From assembly GCA_965263285.1 (NCBI GenBank), contig CBDHHD010000016.1, positions 1,674,001 to 1,738,000 of the forward strand: a stretch of DNA of 64,000 nt, read 5' to 3'. This document shows positions 1 through 9,869 of the stretch, piece by piece. Source of the stretch: JASGCP01 sp965263285 (GTDB lineage Bacteria > Bacteroidota > Bacteroidia > Chitinophagales > Chitinophagaceae). The first letter of the stretch is position 1; the number at the start of each line of letters is the position of its first letter. Both the position numbers and the translations under genes were made by a program. The notes below the pieces were generated by a model. The model was not told where the DNA came from. It searched no databases and worked only from the letters and a program-made list of their open reading frames with translations.

Positions 1-1
1 A

Positions 2-2611
2 AAAGTATTTTTTACTTATCCTTTAGATATTCATTGCTTTTTTCTTCCCAAAGGCAAGAAGTTAACACATCGCCATTTGCAACCTATTTCGTTGATTTCT
101 GAAAAGCGTATATCGCCAGAATTTGTTATTACAGCTACTAAAGCGGGTGCAACAATAGAATGCAAGGTTAAGTTACTATATGAAAAAGTGTCATACAGTG
201 CTAATGAACTTCGTTATCCATTTCTTTTTTTGTATAAGCAACAGTTATTTATGTGGAAAGAAGAAAGGGATATTCAATATCTAGAAATCTTTGAGGGAGA
301 AAATACGATTCATATTTCAAACGATAAATGGGAATCTTTTATTGTTAATTGGTTAATTCCTGCTAATCAGAGATATATATTTAGTTATATTGAATTCCCT
401 ATGCAAGAAATTAAAGATGTAGATCCTAGGTTAGCTGTTCAATTAGAGGAAGAGCAGATAGAAGATAGTACCATACTTGTTTTTAAATTACGCTACCTAT
501 ATGAATCTTTTTTAATCGACATGACAGAATGCAAAGATGAAGTTTTTTTCCCTTCTATTGGGTTTGTTACAAAAGTGTATAGAAAAAAGAATAAAGAACA
601 AGTGTTGGTAGATCATTTTCTCCTTTTCCATGATCAGTTTAAGTTTCGGTCAGATACCCAAGATTATTATCTAGAAAAAGATGAAGTGTTGCATAATAAT
701 TGGTTTGTTACTTTTTGTGAAGATATGGACGCATCGAATATGGATATATTAGGGTTAGATGACTTAGAGGAATTTAGATTTAATAAAGCTCGACCTATTA
801 CAAAAATAGCTATTAATAATTCTTTTAATAAAGATATGTTTAGTGCGAAAATGAGTGTTCAATTTAATGAATATGACATTCCATTAGAAAATGTTATACA
901 AGCATTAGAAAATAGTAAATATAATATAGAGAAAAAAAATAATAAAAAAAGCGAAGTTACGATCAAATTACCCGATGGCTCAATGGGGCTCTTGTCGAAA
1001 GAGTGGATTAATAAATATGCAACGATACTAACATCAGGGAACGTAAAAGGGAGTCATGTGGAGTTAAATAAATATCAATTTAATATTATAGATGATTTGT
1101 ATAGTAAGCGAGATGGAAATGAACATATTGTGGAGATAGAATTACAAGAAAAATATAAAAAATTAAAAGAGGATTATACTATTAAACCTATTGCTGCTCC
1201 TATTACACTTGCTTCTATTTTAAGACCGTATCAGTTGGGAGGGTTTCAATGGCTTAACTTCTTATATGAGAAAGGATTTGGAGGTATCTTGGCCGATGAT
1301 ATGGGATTGGGTAAAACGATTCAATCACTTACTTTTATTCAACATATAAAACAGCTTCAAGAACAAATTAAGGTTCTTGTTATTTGTCCAAATACACTTT
1401 TATTTAATTGGCAAAATGAAATTAAAAAATTTACCCCTAGTTTAACTAGCTTTATCTATCATGGAAATAATAGACAACCGAGTAGTATGAGTAATATAGA
1501 TATTGTTCTAACTACTTATGGCACGCTACGAAGTGATATTAAAAGCTTTTTAGATCTTGATTTTGATTGTATTATTTTAGATGAAAGCCAAGCGATTAAA
1601 AATCCAGAAAGTAAAGTTACGAAAGCGGTTTCTCTATTAAAGGGTAAAGCGAAATTCTGTTTGTCGGGGACTCCTTTGCAAAATAACACCTTTGATATTT
1701 TTGCACAAATGAATTTTGTTAATCCATTGTTGTTGAAAAATCTTTCTTTTTTTCGTCAAGAATTTGCTATACCTATTGATAAGTTTGGCGATCAAACAAA
1801 GAAAACGATTCTACGCAAACAAATTTTTCCGTATATTTTAAGGAGAACCAAAGAGCAAGTGGCAAAAGACTTACCTGAAAAACAAGAAATGGTTATTTAT
1901 TGTGAAATGGGCAGTTTACAACGCAGTATTTATAATAACTATAGAAATATGTTTAGGACAAAGATCATGGGAGAAATAGAACAAAAGGGGATACAAAAGT
2001 CGCAACTAACTGTTTTGCAAGGATTGATGAAGTTGAGGCAAATTTGTGATTCGCCGATTGTGTTACGAGAAAATATAGATGAAGTATTTGAAGAACCTGT
2101 TTCTATTAAGCTAGAAGAATTAGAAAGGCAAATAGAGGAAAATATGGGTAATCATAAAGCACTCGTCTTTTCTCAATTTAGGGGTATGCTAGCGCTTATT
2201 AAAAGGCAATTAACAGATAAAGGTATAGATTTTGAATATTTTGATGGGAGTACTTCTACTACCCAACGAGAACAAGCTATTCATCGTTTTCAAAATGAAG
2301 ATAGTTGTAGGGTGTTTTTAATATCACTAAAAGCAGGAGGAATTGGCCTTAATCTTACCGCTGCAGATTATGTTTATATCGTAGATCCTTGGTGGAACCC
2401 CGCTGTAGAAGCGCAAGCTATTGATAGAACGCATCGCATTGGGCAAACAAAAAATATTTTTGCTTATAGGATGATTTGCACCAATACGGTAGAAGAGAGA
2501 ATAATACAATTACAGGCAAGAAAAAAGGTGCTTGCCCAAGATCTTATCTCTGAGGAAGACGGATTTGTAAAAGGGCTTACTAAAGAGGATATTGATTTCT
2601 TATTTGGATAG
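2..2611 (+). CDS. SNF2-family DEAD/DEAH helicase, 5' end cut by window edge
   Basis: SNF2-type ATP-dependent DNA translocase or helicase. The reading frame is open from base 2, so the true start lies left of the window; the first start-like codon (TTG at 77) is probably internal. Seen: the Walker A motif DDMGLGKT near 1294-1319, the DEAH-like box DESQ near 1580-1591, SGTPLQNN (motif III), and the C-terminal helicase lobe with LKAGGIGLNLTAADYV and the arginine-finger region DRTHRIGQ. The N-terminal 350 residues look like the poorly conserved region found in Bacteroidota bacterial SNF2 proteins. No SWIM zinc motif is visible in the part present. It converges on the lipoprotein gene that follows, with a 65-bp gap. 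The family assignment is firm; the substrate is unknown. Confidence 0.9.
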   Translation, partial: KVFFTYPLDIHCFFLPKGKKLTHRHLQPISLISEKRISPEFVITATKAGATIECKVKLLYEKVSYSANELRYPFLFLYKQQLFMWKEERDIQYLEIFEGENTIHISNDKWESFIVNWLIPANQRYIFSYIEFPMQEIKDVDPRLAVQLEEEQIEDSTILVFKLRYLYESFLIDMTECKDEVFFPSIGFVTKVYRKKNKEQVLVDHFLLFHDQFKFRSDTQDYYLEKDEVLHNNWFVTFCEDMDASNMDILGLDDLEEFRFNKARPITKIAINNSFNKDMFSAKMSVQFNEYDIPLENVIQALENSKYNIEKKNNKKSEVTIKLPDGSMGLLSKEWINKYATILTSGNVKGSHVELNKYQFNIIDDLYSKRDGNEHIVEIELQEKYKKLKEDYTIKPIAAPITLASILRPYQLGGFQWLNFLYEKGFGGILADDMGLGKTIQSLTFIQHIKQLQEQIKVLVICPNTLLFNWQNEIKKFTPSLTSFIYHGNNRQPSSMSNIDIVLTTYGTLRSDIKSFLDLDFDCIILDESQAIKNPESKVTKAVSLLKGKAKFCLSGTPLQNNTFDIFAQMNFVNPLLLKNLSFFRQEFAIPIDKFGDQTKKTILRKQIFPYILRRTKEQVAKDLPEKQEMVIYCEMGSLQRSIYNNYRNMFRTKIMGEIEQKGIQKSQLTVLQGLMKLRQICDSPIVLRENIDEVFEEPVSIKLEELERQIEENMGNHKALVFSQFRGMLALIKRQLTDKGIDFEYFDGSTSTTQREQAIHRFQNEDSCRVFLISLKAGGIGLNLTAADYVYIVDPWWNPAVEAQAIDRTHRIGQTKNIFAYRMICTNTVEERIIQLQARKKVLAQDLISEEDGFVKGLTKEDIDFLFG

Positions 2612-2676
2612 TCTTTTCTTATTGTAAATAATAGAACGCTTTTTGCTTCTGGATTATACAATTTCAAATATGTTTT

Positions 2677-3498
2677 CTATTGTGCTGTTATTAGTATAGG
2701 GAGAGAAATAACAGTAGAATCTCCACTTTTGCTTTTTGTATTTTTAATAGTAAAGGTAAGCGTATCCGACCCTATAGCATAATTAGAGGGATTGAAAGTA
2801 ATAATTTTATTGCTTAGATTAGGATTAAGTGCATTAGGGGTAGGAGTAATTGAGATGGTGTCACCAGGATTGTATGATTTATTATTAGATGTAACAGTAT
2901 CTTTATAAAATACAACACTATAGTTATAATCTGAATTATTTAAGATATTTATGGTGGATAAATTGATGGAGTCGCTTATTGTTGTTTTACTAACGGTTTT
3001 AGAAGTAATGCTAGCATTATAAGTAAAGGTATTTCTAATAATTAGTGAGATGGTCATTGGAATTGTTTGATTATTGCTAGAGCTGGTCATATTAAATACA
3101 ATTGACTTTACCCCAACAGAATCTACCAATCTATTGGAGGAGATATTATTGTTGCCACCAAAGATAAAAGTGCTTGCCCCGGATGCTATATTATTAATGG
3201 TGTTGCTATATGAGTTAGTGGAATTAAGTAATTTAAATGAAGGTATTGAATTTTGAGGATAGGTAAGGGCATAAGTAGTATTAGCTGGTAGTCCGGTTTG
3301 AATCGTAATGCCAAAAGTGTCGTTTTGGCCAACAAAAATCGTATCGCTTATAGCTACAAGTGGATTGCCTGCTTGAATTGTTCTTGTAAAATAAGCTAAA
3401 AAAGCAGGATTCGTATTAGGAAAACTATTATTTACTTTAGCACAACTTGACAATAAGAATAATATAAAAGAAAAGTATATAATAATGCTGTTTTTCAT
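2677..3498 (-). CDS. Lipoprotein of unknown function
   Basis: A 273-residue secreted lipoprotein. The N-terminus is a short charged region, a hydrophobic stretch and a lipobox LLSSC (lipidated Cys near residue 19), typical of Bacteroidota lipoproteins. The mature part is rich in Ser, Thr, Asn and Ile and looks like beta-sandwich repeats (two segments of SNxTIxN-type strands); no catalytic motif is recognised. It stands alone, with the helicase convergent on one side and repeat DNA upstream. The function is not known. Confidence 0.7.
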   Translation of the reverse strand: MKNSIIIYFSFILFLLSSCAKVNNSFPNTNPAFLAYFTRTIQAGNPLVAISDTIFVGQNDTFGITIQTGLPANTTYALTYPQNSIPSFKLLNSTNSYSNTINNIASGASTFIFGGNNNISSNRLVDSVGVKSIVFNMTSSSNNQTIPMTISLIIRNTFTYNASITSKTVSKTTISDSINLSTINILNNSDYNYSVVFYKDTVTSNNKSYNPGDTISITPTPNALNPNLSNKIITFNPSNYAIGSDTLTFTIKNTKSKSGDSTVISLPILITAQ

Positions 3499-3585
3499 TT
3501 TTTATTTATTTTTATAAAAATAAGCTAAATTTAACACAAAAATATGTGAAATAATTTATATATTAAATGTAAAATAATTATTTTT

Positions 3586-3614
3586 GGCTACATCCTTTTT
3601 TCAGGTGCTAAGAG
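3586..3614 (+). repeat. Solo terminal repeat of the dispersed element family (relaxed form)
   Basis: A 29-bp end-like sequence beginning GGCTACATCCTTTTTTCAGG and continuing into GTGCTAAGAG. It matches the ends of the 440-bp element but belongs to the relaxed subtype ending in GCTAAGAG instead of GCTGG. It lies 49 bp before a rearranged copy, so it may be the outer end of an older, nested insertion. Confidence 0.55.
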
Positions 3615-3662
3615 AAATAATTAATTGAAAGTTGAAAATCTAAAATTACTTTTTCCATTTTT

Positions 3663-4040
3663 TACTACATCCTTTTTTTCTGGTGCTGGGGTGACATTAA
3701 TTATTTGAATAATTATAAACATGGTAATAACAGGAAGTATCTGATGAGGACAGCCCTCAGATAAAGAGCGTTACAAAACGAGGCAGCGAAGCAACCAGCG
3801 ATAATGTGGGGCGAAGTTTTTATATATGAATCGTTATGATGAGCATAAAGTATTTACATAAAAGATAGCGTAGCGAGCCGTCGTTTTGTAGCTCTTTATC
3901 TGCAGGCTTGATTTTTTTTTGTTTCTTTCTTTTGTATCAAGACAAAAGAAAGAAAAAGATATAAAAAACGAGTATGAACCTATACATGAGTAGTTGCTAT
4001 TTGTTAAAAACCACTTAGTACCTGAAAAAAGGATATAGCC
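3663..4040 (+). repeat. Foldback MITE-like element, copy A (internally deleted)
   Basis: A 378-bp copy of the dispersed element. The left end reads TACTACATCCTTTTTTTCTG and the right end is the reverse-complement type ...CTGAAAAAAGGATATAGCC. The left palindrome arm (AGATAAAGAGCGTTACAAAACG) and the central GAATCGTTATGATGAGC half are present. About 60 bp covering the second half of the central palindrome are missing, so the sequence jumps from AAAAGATAG to CGTAGCGAGCCGT. The immediate 8-bp flanks (CCATTTTT and TTATTTTT) agree at 6 of 8 positions, compatible with a decayed target duplication. Confidence 0.75.
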
Positions 4041-4093
4041 TTATTTTTTATAATGAGGTGAGTATGAATAAGTTTTCGTATATGATAAAATAA

Positions 4094-4543
4094 TTATACT
4101 ATGTAGTTTTTAAGGGTTCTTTTGATTTCTATTTTACTATCTTTTTCTTTTATGTTTTCTCTTTTGTCGTGTAGTTTTTTTCCTTTGGCAAGACCAATTT
4201 CCATTTTTATAAGTTGATCTTTATTAAAATAAATTTGTAATGGTATAATAGTAGTGCCTTTATGAGTAATTGCAGATTGGATTTTTTTTATTTCATGTTT
4301 GGTGAGTAGTAATTTTCGGTCTCTTGTAGGTATATGATTATTGGTGTTCCCATTTGAATATTCTCCTATGTATAATGATCTTACCCATATCTCTCCGTTA
4401 ATAAATAAGCAAAAGCTATCATTAAAGCTTACCTTCCCGTTACGAATGCTTTTTACTTCTGTGCCTTGTAATACAATACCAGCAGAGTATTTGTTATCAA
4501 TAAAGTAGTGAAAATAAGCCGACCGGTTAGAAATAGATATCAT
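4094..4543 (-). CDS. smpB: SsrA-binding protein SmpB
   Basis: A 149-residue tmRNA-binding protein for trans-translation ribosome rescue. Family hallmarks seen: the GTEVKSIRNGKVSFNDSF segment near residues 27-44, and the C-terminal GLAKGKKLHDKRENIKEKD tail that enters the mRNA channel. Length is normal for the family (about 150). It is flanked on both sides by copies of the intergenic repeat and is transcribed alone. No tmRNA gene was recognised in this window. Confidence 0.93.
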   Translation of the reverse strand: MISISNRSAYFHYFIDNKYSAGIVLQGTEVKSIRNGKVSFNDSFCLFINGEIWVRSLYIGEYSNGNTNNHIPTRDRKLLLTKHEIKKIQSAITHKGTTIIPLQIYFNKDQLIKMEIGLAKGKKLHDKRENIKEKDSKIEIKRTLKNYIV

Positions 4544-4688
4544 AATGAATAATAATAAGCAAAATTAATATTATATCTTTTAATATATGATTACTTTTAT
4601 AATTAATTCTTATCAAACTCGGATGGTATGACAAAGAATAAGTCTATTTAATATAATTTCTATTATGTTTTGTCGACTTTATTTTCGC

Positions 4689-5126
4689 GGCTACATCTTT
4701 TTTTGAGGTGCTGGAAGCATGGATTATTAAATAAATATAAATATGGAAATAATAGGAAATATCTGATGATGACTGCCCTCAGATAAAGAGCTACAAAACG
4801 AGGTGAGCGAAGCGACCAGCGAGAATGTGGGGCGAAGTTTTTATATATGAATCGTTATAATGAGCATAAAGTATTTATATAAAAGATCACTATGGATAAG
4901 CTCATCATAACGATTCATACCTAACCGCCTTCCATTCATTCTCGTTAGCGTAGCAAGCCGTAGTTTTGTAGCTCTTTATCTGCAGGCTTGATTTTTTCTT
5001 TGTTTCTTTCTTTTGTGTCAAGACAAAAGAAAGAAAAGGATATAAAAAATAAATGATGAACCTATACCTGAGTAATTACAAAAAACACAAATACCACCCC
5101 CTAACACCTCAAAAAAAGATGTAGCC
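4689..5126 (+). repeat. Foldback MITE-like element, copy B (full length)
   Basis: A 438-bp copy with both strict terminal inverted repeats: left GGCTACATCTTTTTTTGAGG, right ...CACCTCAAAAAAAGATGTAGCC. Inside are the outer palindrome arms (CAGATAAAGAGC / GCTCTTTATCTG), the perfect 17-bp central inverted repeat GAATCGTTATGATGAGC broken here by one A, and the small hairpin TTTCTTTCTTTTGT / ACAAAAGAAAGAAA. The 8-bp flanks ATTTTCGC (4681-4688) and ATTTTTGC (5127-5134) differ at one base, consistent with an 8-bp target duplication. Confidence 0.85.
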
Positions 5127-5191
5127 ATTTTTGCAATATAAAAATAAAATAGCTATTCAGAATGTATCTGACAATCAAGTGTATGCTTATC

Positions 5192-5238
5192 TGTCATGTT
5201 TCTCAAGGTTGTTGATGAAAATAGACTATTCCTACATG
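5192..5238 (+). repeat. 47-bp dispersed repeat (partner at 27414-27460)
   Basis: Starts TGTCATGTTTCTCAAGG and ends CTACATG. The reverse complement occurs at 27414-27460 with about three or four mismatches. Both copies lie just outside a copy of the foldback element. Origin unknown; it may be a remnant of an older element end. Confidence 0.6.
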
Positions 5239-5339
5239 AAAACTAGGAATTTATTTTTTATTTTAAAGGCAAGTTCCAAATCTTTATTGCTTTGACAGAC
5301 ATGAATATTTGCTGTAAAGTAAGAACAATGTTGTAGTAA

Positions 5340-5470
5340 TAAAGAGATAGTAAGACTTCGGATCTTGTTCCACAAGGTGAACTCGTTTGCAATGTGGCCG
5401 GGTGGCGTTGTTTCGGTGGGAGTGCTCTCGTCGCACAATGTGTACATAGTCTTGGAATGAATGATGTATG
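5340..5470. other. Locally GC-rich non-coding or decayed patch
   Basis: Between the repeat and pyrR, about 130 bp are clearly richer in GC than anything nearby (GGCCGGGTGGCG, GTGCTCTCGTCGCAC). Open frames on the minus strand (for example 5232-5525) have no recognisable domain and overlap each other in different frames, so I do not call a gene. It could be a fragment of foreign or decayed sequence. Confidence 0.35.
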
Positions 5471-5553
5471 ATGATTGTATTGAAGAAACAATAAAATATT
5501 TGCGTAAATATAACTTAGTTGCCATTTTTAAGTGATATTACACGAATAAAATT

Positions 5554-5561
5554 TATCTTTG
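5554..5561 (+). promoter_or_regulatory. Bacteroidota -7 element upstream of pyrR
   Basis: TATCTTTG matches the Bacteroidota -7 consensus TAnnTTTG and lies 28 bp before the pyrR ATG, predicting a short leader of about 20 nt. No attenuator hairpin is visible in that space. Confidence 0.5.
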
Positions 5562-5589
5562 ATTTTTAATTATAATAGTGTTTACATAG

Positions 5590-6117
5590 ATGAAAACAAT
5601 TCTTTCTTCTTTATATATGTCTTTAACATTAAAACGATTAGCATGTCAAATAGTAGAGCATGAGTATTCGCTTGATGATACTGTTTTTCTTGGCATTCAG
5701 CCAAGGGGTGTTTTTTTTGCACATCGATTGATAGAAGAAATAAAACAACTATCCATTGGAGAAGTAGTACATCAAGGTAAGCTGGATATTACTTTTTATA
5801 GAGATGACTTAAGAGAGGGTTTTAAAGAAATTAATCAAACAGATATAAAAACTCATATAAATAAAAAACGAGTGGTATTTATTGATGATGTATTATATAC
5901 AGGAAGAACTATTCGGTCGGCAATGGATGCCATAGTTGATTATGGGAGACCTTCAATAGTGCAATTATGTGTGTTGATAGATAGGCGTTTTAAAAGAGAA
6001 TTTCCTATTCAGCCAGATTATATAGGTAAGGAAATTGACACTATTGCTTCTCAAAAGGTGATAGTAGAATGGCAAGAAATTACAGGAAAAGATGAAGTAA
6101 CCCTTTTAAACGCTTAA
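5590..6117 (+). CDS. pyrR: PyrR-type uracil phosphoribosyltransferase / regulator
   Basis: A 175-residue type I phosphoribosyltransferase of the PyrR family, which converts uracil and PRPP to UMP and in Firmicutes also attenuates pyr mRNA. Seen: LGIQPRGV near residues 34-41, LDITFYRDDL near 65-74, the PRPP-binding loop VVFIDDVLYTGRT at 95-107, and the PyrR-typical IDRRFKREFPIQPDYIGKEI tail. Length is normal. It is convergent with purL with only 5 bp between stops. There is no pyr operon or attenuator beside it, so the RNA-binding role is uncertain here; the enzyme assignment is strong. Confidence 0.9.
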   Translation: MKTILSSLYMSLTLKRLACQIVEHEYSLDDTVFLGIQPRGVFFAHRLIEEIKQLSIGEVVHQGKLDITFYRDDLREGFKEINQTDIKTHINKKRVVFIDDVLYTGRTIRSAMDAIVDYGRPSIVQLCVLIDRRFKREFPIQPDYIGKEIDTIASQKVIVEWQEITGKDEVTLLNA

Positions 6118-6122
6118 TATTT

Positions 6123-9100
6123 CTATCCTTTCCAATAACGTACTCCATTTACAAATATAGGTATATCAATATTGCCATAGATATTTTGTAAGCATCCATT
6201 GGTTACTCGCTCTGAATGTCCCATTTTGCCAAATATCTGTCCATTAGGAGAGCAAATGCCTTCGATAGCCAAGGTAGAACCATTGATATTGCTTTGAGAG
6301 TTTACTTCTCCATCTATAGTACAATACTGTGTAATTAATTGCCCTTGTTGAGTTAATTGAGATATGTTTTGTTCAGTATCCATATATCTTCCTTCTCCAT
6401 GAGAAATGGGTAATGCAAATACTGTAGAGAGTGGTATGTGTTGTACCCATGGAGATAGGTTAGAAATAATTTTGGTATAGACAATACATGAAATATGTTT
6501 GCCAATAGTATTCTTAAAAAGAGTAGCTGTTTTTTCTCTATGAGGTAGTATGTAACCATGGGGTAGTAATCCTGATTTAACAAGTGCTTGAAATCCATTG
6601 CAAATACCTAATATTAATCCGCCTTTTTGTAAAAATAACATGATGGATTCGGCGATTTCTTTGTTTTGAATAATGGTAGCAATAAATTTGCCTGAACCAT
6701 CAGGTTCGTCACCTGCTGAAAAGCCACCCGGGAATACGATGATATGCGCTGTTTTTATATAAGTAGATAGTTGCTGTATAGAAGCATGAATATCTGAAGG
6801 GGATTGGTTTTTAAAAACAAAAGAAGAAGTAGAGGCTCCTGCTATATTGAGTTGACGAATGGTATCAAATTCGCAATTGGTTCCAGGGAAAATGGGAACG
6901 AAAGCTTGGACAGTATCTACCCGATTTTCAGGACGAATCCATGTGTTTGTTACATGAATAGGTACTGTTGTAATAGGTTGGCTATGTGGAGCATGAATAG
7001 GAAATATATGGCGAAATGTCTCTGTATATGCTTCTATGAGTTCATCAAAAGAAAAAATAGTATCTTGTATAGAAAGGTTATTTTTGTTGTTTGTTTGCCC
7101 TATGTATATCGCTTGTGTAAAGTTAATTTCTTCTTTGCTTTCAATTAAGATAGATCCTATTTTCATGGCAAATATATCTTCAGAAGTACGAATACTTGCT
7201 CCTATCTTATTGCCTAAAGACATTTTTATAATGGCTTCTGCTATACCGCCATATTCTATGGCAAAGGCTGAAAGAATAATTCCTTTTTTTATATATTCGT
7301 GAATGAATGAGAAATTGTTTTTTATTTGCTCATAGTGTGGGGTTTGGTCTTGTTTTGGTGTATGATGAATAAGGTATAGATAACTGCCAGGTTGTTTCCA
7401 TTCGGGAGAAATGATATGTGATATATTGGCTGTTTGAAAGGCAAATGATATAAGGGTAGGAGGAACAGAGAGATGCTCAAAGCTACCGCTCATACTATCT
7501 TTTCCGCCAATAGCAGGGAGTTGAAATGCTACCTGCGCTTGAAAAGCTCCTAATAGTGCTAAGAAAGGCTTACTCCATTTTTGTGGGTTTTGATCTAATT
7601 TTTCAAAATATTCTTGAAAAGAAAAGCGAATGCCTTGCCAATTGCCTCCGTTGGCAACGATTTTGGCTATTGATTCCACTACAGCATACGCTCCTCCATG
7701 AAAAGGAGAGCAAGTGCCAATGGTAGGTTGGAAGCCATACGATACCATACTGCATTGTGTACAAAATTTGTCTATGGGAAATTTTTGAACACTGCATTGT
7801 GTTTCTGTTAGTTGATATTTTCCCCCATAAGGCATGAGAATAGTGGTGCCACCAATTGTTGAGTCGAATATATTAACCATCCCCTTACGGCAAGCAATAT
7901 TTTTATCTTTTAAATGGTTAAGAAGTTTATCTTTTATTTGCAGAGAAGAAGAAAGGGAAGTAAAAGGCAAGGGGATGGGTTGAGTGGCATCTATTTGTAT
8001 AGATTGGATAGCACCATTGGTATTAATGAATGATCTATCAATGTCAAATATCTTTTTGTTTTTCCACCAAAAGACAAGACGGTTATGAGAGGCAATATCT
8101 GCAATAGCGGTAGCTTCAATATTTTCTTCGTTAGCTAATGATATAAATAAGGGGACATCTTGTTGTGATACAACTACAGCCATGCGCTCTTGTGATTCGC
8201 TTAAGGCGATTTCTAAGGGAGTAAGTGATGTGTACTTTAAGGGTACTTTATGTAAGTATACATCAATTCCGTCGCTTAATTCTCCTACAGCTACGGCAAT
8301 TCCACCTGCTCCAAAGTCGTTGCATTTTTTTATTAATTGTGTAACATGTTTCTTTTTAAATAATCGTTGTATTTTTCTTTCTATAATTGGGTTTCCTTTT
8401 TGTACTTCTGCTCCTGCAGTTTGTAGCGATTGACTTGTGTGTTGTTTAGATGATCCTGAGGCACCTCCAATGCCATCTTTCCCTGTTCGCCCTCCTAATA
8501 AGATAACTATATCTCCTGCTATAGGTTCTTCTCTTTTTATATGTGATAAGGGAACAGCGCCTACTACGCATCCTACTTCCATTCGCTTTGCTTTGTAACC
8601 GTTATGGTATATTTCTCTTACATGAGTGGTGGCAAGTCCTATTTGATTGCCATACGATGAAAAGCCATCTAAGGCAAGAGTAGAAATCATTTTTTGTGGT
8701 AGCTTATGGGGTAGGGTTTGTTCAATAGGTTCTGTAATGTCTCCTGCACCAGAAACGCGTATTGCTTGATAGACAAATGAACGACCACTTAAAGGATCAC
8801 GAATAGCACCCCCTAAGCAAGTGGCTGCTCCTCCAAATGGCTCTATTTCTGTAGGATGATTATGGGTTTCATTTTTAAATTGCATGAGCCAAGGTTCATG
8901 GTCTATTTGTACCATAATGCTACAAGCATTGATTTCATTTGATATTTCCCAATCTTGTACAAGTCCTTTTTGCTTAGCATATCTCGCAAATAAAGTAGCC
9001 ATTTCCATTAAGGTGATAGGTTTATCTTTTCGTCCTATTTGATCTTTGATAGATAGCAGTTCTTTCCAAGCTTGTTTAACATAAGAATGAGTGGGTAACT

Positions 9101-9809
9101 GTATATCTGTAATATGTGTTAGAAAAGTGGTATGGCGACAATGGTCAGACCAATAGGTGTCTAATGCTTTTAGTTCTAGTGTATTAGGTTCTCGCTTTTC
9201 TTTAATAAAATATTGTTGGATAGCTAAAAAATCGGCTGTTGAGATAGAAAGACCTAATTGTTTTCTGCTTTCTTCTAAGGCTTGAGGTAACATGGAGGTA
9301 ATAGGATAGATAGGAGGTAATTCTTCTTGTATTGATGAAGAGAGGGAGGGTTGAATGGTTATGTCTTTTTCTCTTGATTCTACTGGATTGATTAAAAATG
9401 TTTTTATCTTTTGTATATCTGCTAATGATAAGTCGCCTTCTAATGTGATATACTTTGCTGTTTTTACAATCGGTTGAAGTGACGGGAACATTAATTGAAT
9501 GCATTGCTCTGCACTGTCTGCTCGTTGATCATATTGACCTGGTAAGAATTCTGTACAAATGATATACTTGCTTTGGATGGGGGGTAATATATTGATATGA
9601 GTAGTATCAGTAACTTCATCTGATAAGATATGTCGAATAATAGGAGGAAGCATGTCGTTGGGTACATGGAATAAATCGTATATATGCCATATCTGTACTT
9701 GTGTAATATGTTCTATATGTAGGTATTGTTTACAAGTATTAAGAAGAGATATTGCTTCGGTTTGAAATTCCTTTTTTTTCTCTACCCATACTCTTTGAAA
9801 ATTACTCAT
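6123..9809 (-). CDS. purL: Phosphoribosylformylglycinamidine synthase (large fused type)
   Basis: A 1228-residue FGAM synthase, fourth step of purine synthesis: ATP-dependent conversion of FGAR and glutamine to FGAM. It is the fused large form. Order: N-terminal PurS-like region, linker with LKALDTYWSDHCRHTTF, two AIRS-type ATP-binding halves (GTGKDGIGGAS-like glycine loops), then a C-terminal class I glutamine amidotransferase starting VPIFPGTNCEFDT. The amidotransferase nucleophile is the Cys in LGICNGFQAL and the catalytic His is in PISHGEGRYM. Length is somewhat short of gammaproteobacterial PurL (about 1295) but all domains are present. It appears monocistronic with its own promoter. Confidence 0.96.
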   Translation of the reverse strand: MSNFQRVWVEKKKEFQTEAISLLNTCKQYLHIEHITQVQIWHIYDLFHVPNDMLPPIIRHILSDEVTDTTHINILPPIQSKYIICTEFLPGQYDQRADSAEQCIQLMFPSLQPIVKTAKYITLEGDLSLADIQKIKTFLINPVESREKDITIQPSLSSSIQEELPPIYPITSMLPQALEESRKQLGLSISTADFLAIQQYFIKEKREPNTLELKALDTYWSDHCRHTTFLTHITDIQLPTHSYVKQAWKELLSIKDQIGRKDKPITLMEMATLFARYAKQKGLVQDWEISNEINACSIMVQIDHEPWLMQFKNETHNHPTEIEPFGGAATCLGGAIRDPLSGRSFVYQAIRVSGAGDITEPIEQTLPHKLPQKMISTLALDGFSSYGNQIGLATTHVREIYHNGYKAKRMEVGCVVGAVPLSHIKREEPIAGDIVILLGGRTGKDGIGGASGSSKQHTSQSLQTAGAEVQKGNPIIERKIQRLFKKKHVTQLIKKCNDFGAGGIAVAVGELSDGIDVYLHKVPLKYTSLTPLEIALSESQERMAVVVSQQDVPLFISLANEENIEATAIADIASHNRLVFWWKNKKIFDIDRSFINTNGAIQSIQIDATQPIPLPFTSLSSSLQIKDKLLNHLKDKNIACRKGMVNIFDSTIGGTTILMPYGGKYQLTETQCSVQKFPIDKFCTQCSMVSYGFQPTIGTCSPFHGGAYAVVESIAKIVANGGNWQGIRFSFQEYFEKLDQNPQKWSKPFLALLGAFQAQVAFQLPAIGGKDSMSGSFEHLSVPPTLISFAFQTANISHIISPEWKQPGSYLYLIHHTPKQDQTPHYEQIKNNFSFIHEYIKKGIILSAFAIEYGGIAEAIIKMSLGNKIGASIRTSEDIFAMKIGSILIESKEEINFTQAIYIGQTNNKNNLSIQDTIFSFDELIEAYTETFRHIFPIHAPHSQPITTVPIHVTNTWIRPENRVDTVQAFVPIFPGTNCEFDTIRQLNIAGASTSSFVFKNQSPSDIHASIQQLSTYIKTAHIIVFPGGFSAGDEPDGSGKFIATIIQNKEIAESIMLFLQKGGLILGICNGFQALVKSGLLPHGYILPHREKTATLFKNTIGKHISCIVYTKIISNLSPWVQHIPLSTVFALPISHGEGRYMDTEQNISQLTQQGQLITQYCTIDGEVNSQSNINGSTLAIEGICSPNGQIFGKMGHSERVTNGCLQNIYGNIDIPIFVNGVRYWKG

Positions 9810-9821
9810 GTTTTTTAATTA

Positions 9822-9829
9822 CAAAAATA
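9822..9829 (-). promoter_or_regulatory. Bacteroidota -7 element upstream of purL
   Basis: On the minus strand this reads TATTTTTG (TAnnTTTG), ending 13 bp before the purL ATG at 9809, so the leader would be very short. No PurR-type or purine riboswitch element is visible. Confidence 0.45.
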
Positions 9830-9869
9830 ATCTTTTCTTATCATTACTCAGGGAGCTAAATAGCGTAGG

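Noticed and set aside
77..79. TTG at 77 as start of the SNF2 helicase
   Set aside because: The frame is open to the window edge and the upstream residues look coding, so the gene continues to the left.
3720..3900. Element palindrome as an rRNA or tRNA fragment or an origin
   Set aside because: It recurs in many intergenic places with mobile-type ends and no cloverleaf, rRNA signature or DnaA-box cluster.
5232..5525. 97-residue minus-strand open frame
   Set aside because: No domain, overlaps another frame in the same patch and a dispersed repeat; probably chance.
6353..9504. Several open frames opposite or out of frame with purL
   Set aside because: All are shadows of the purL coding sequence.
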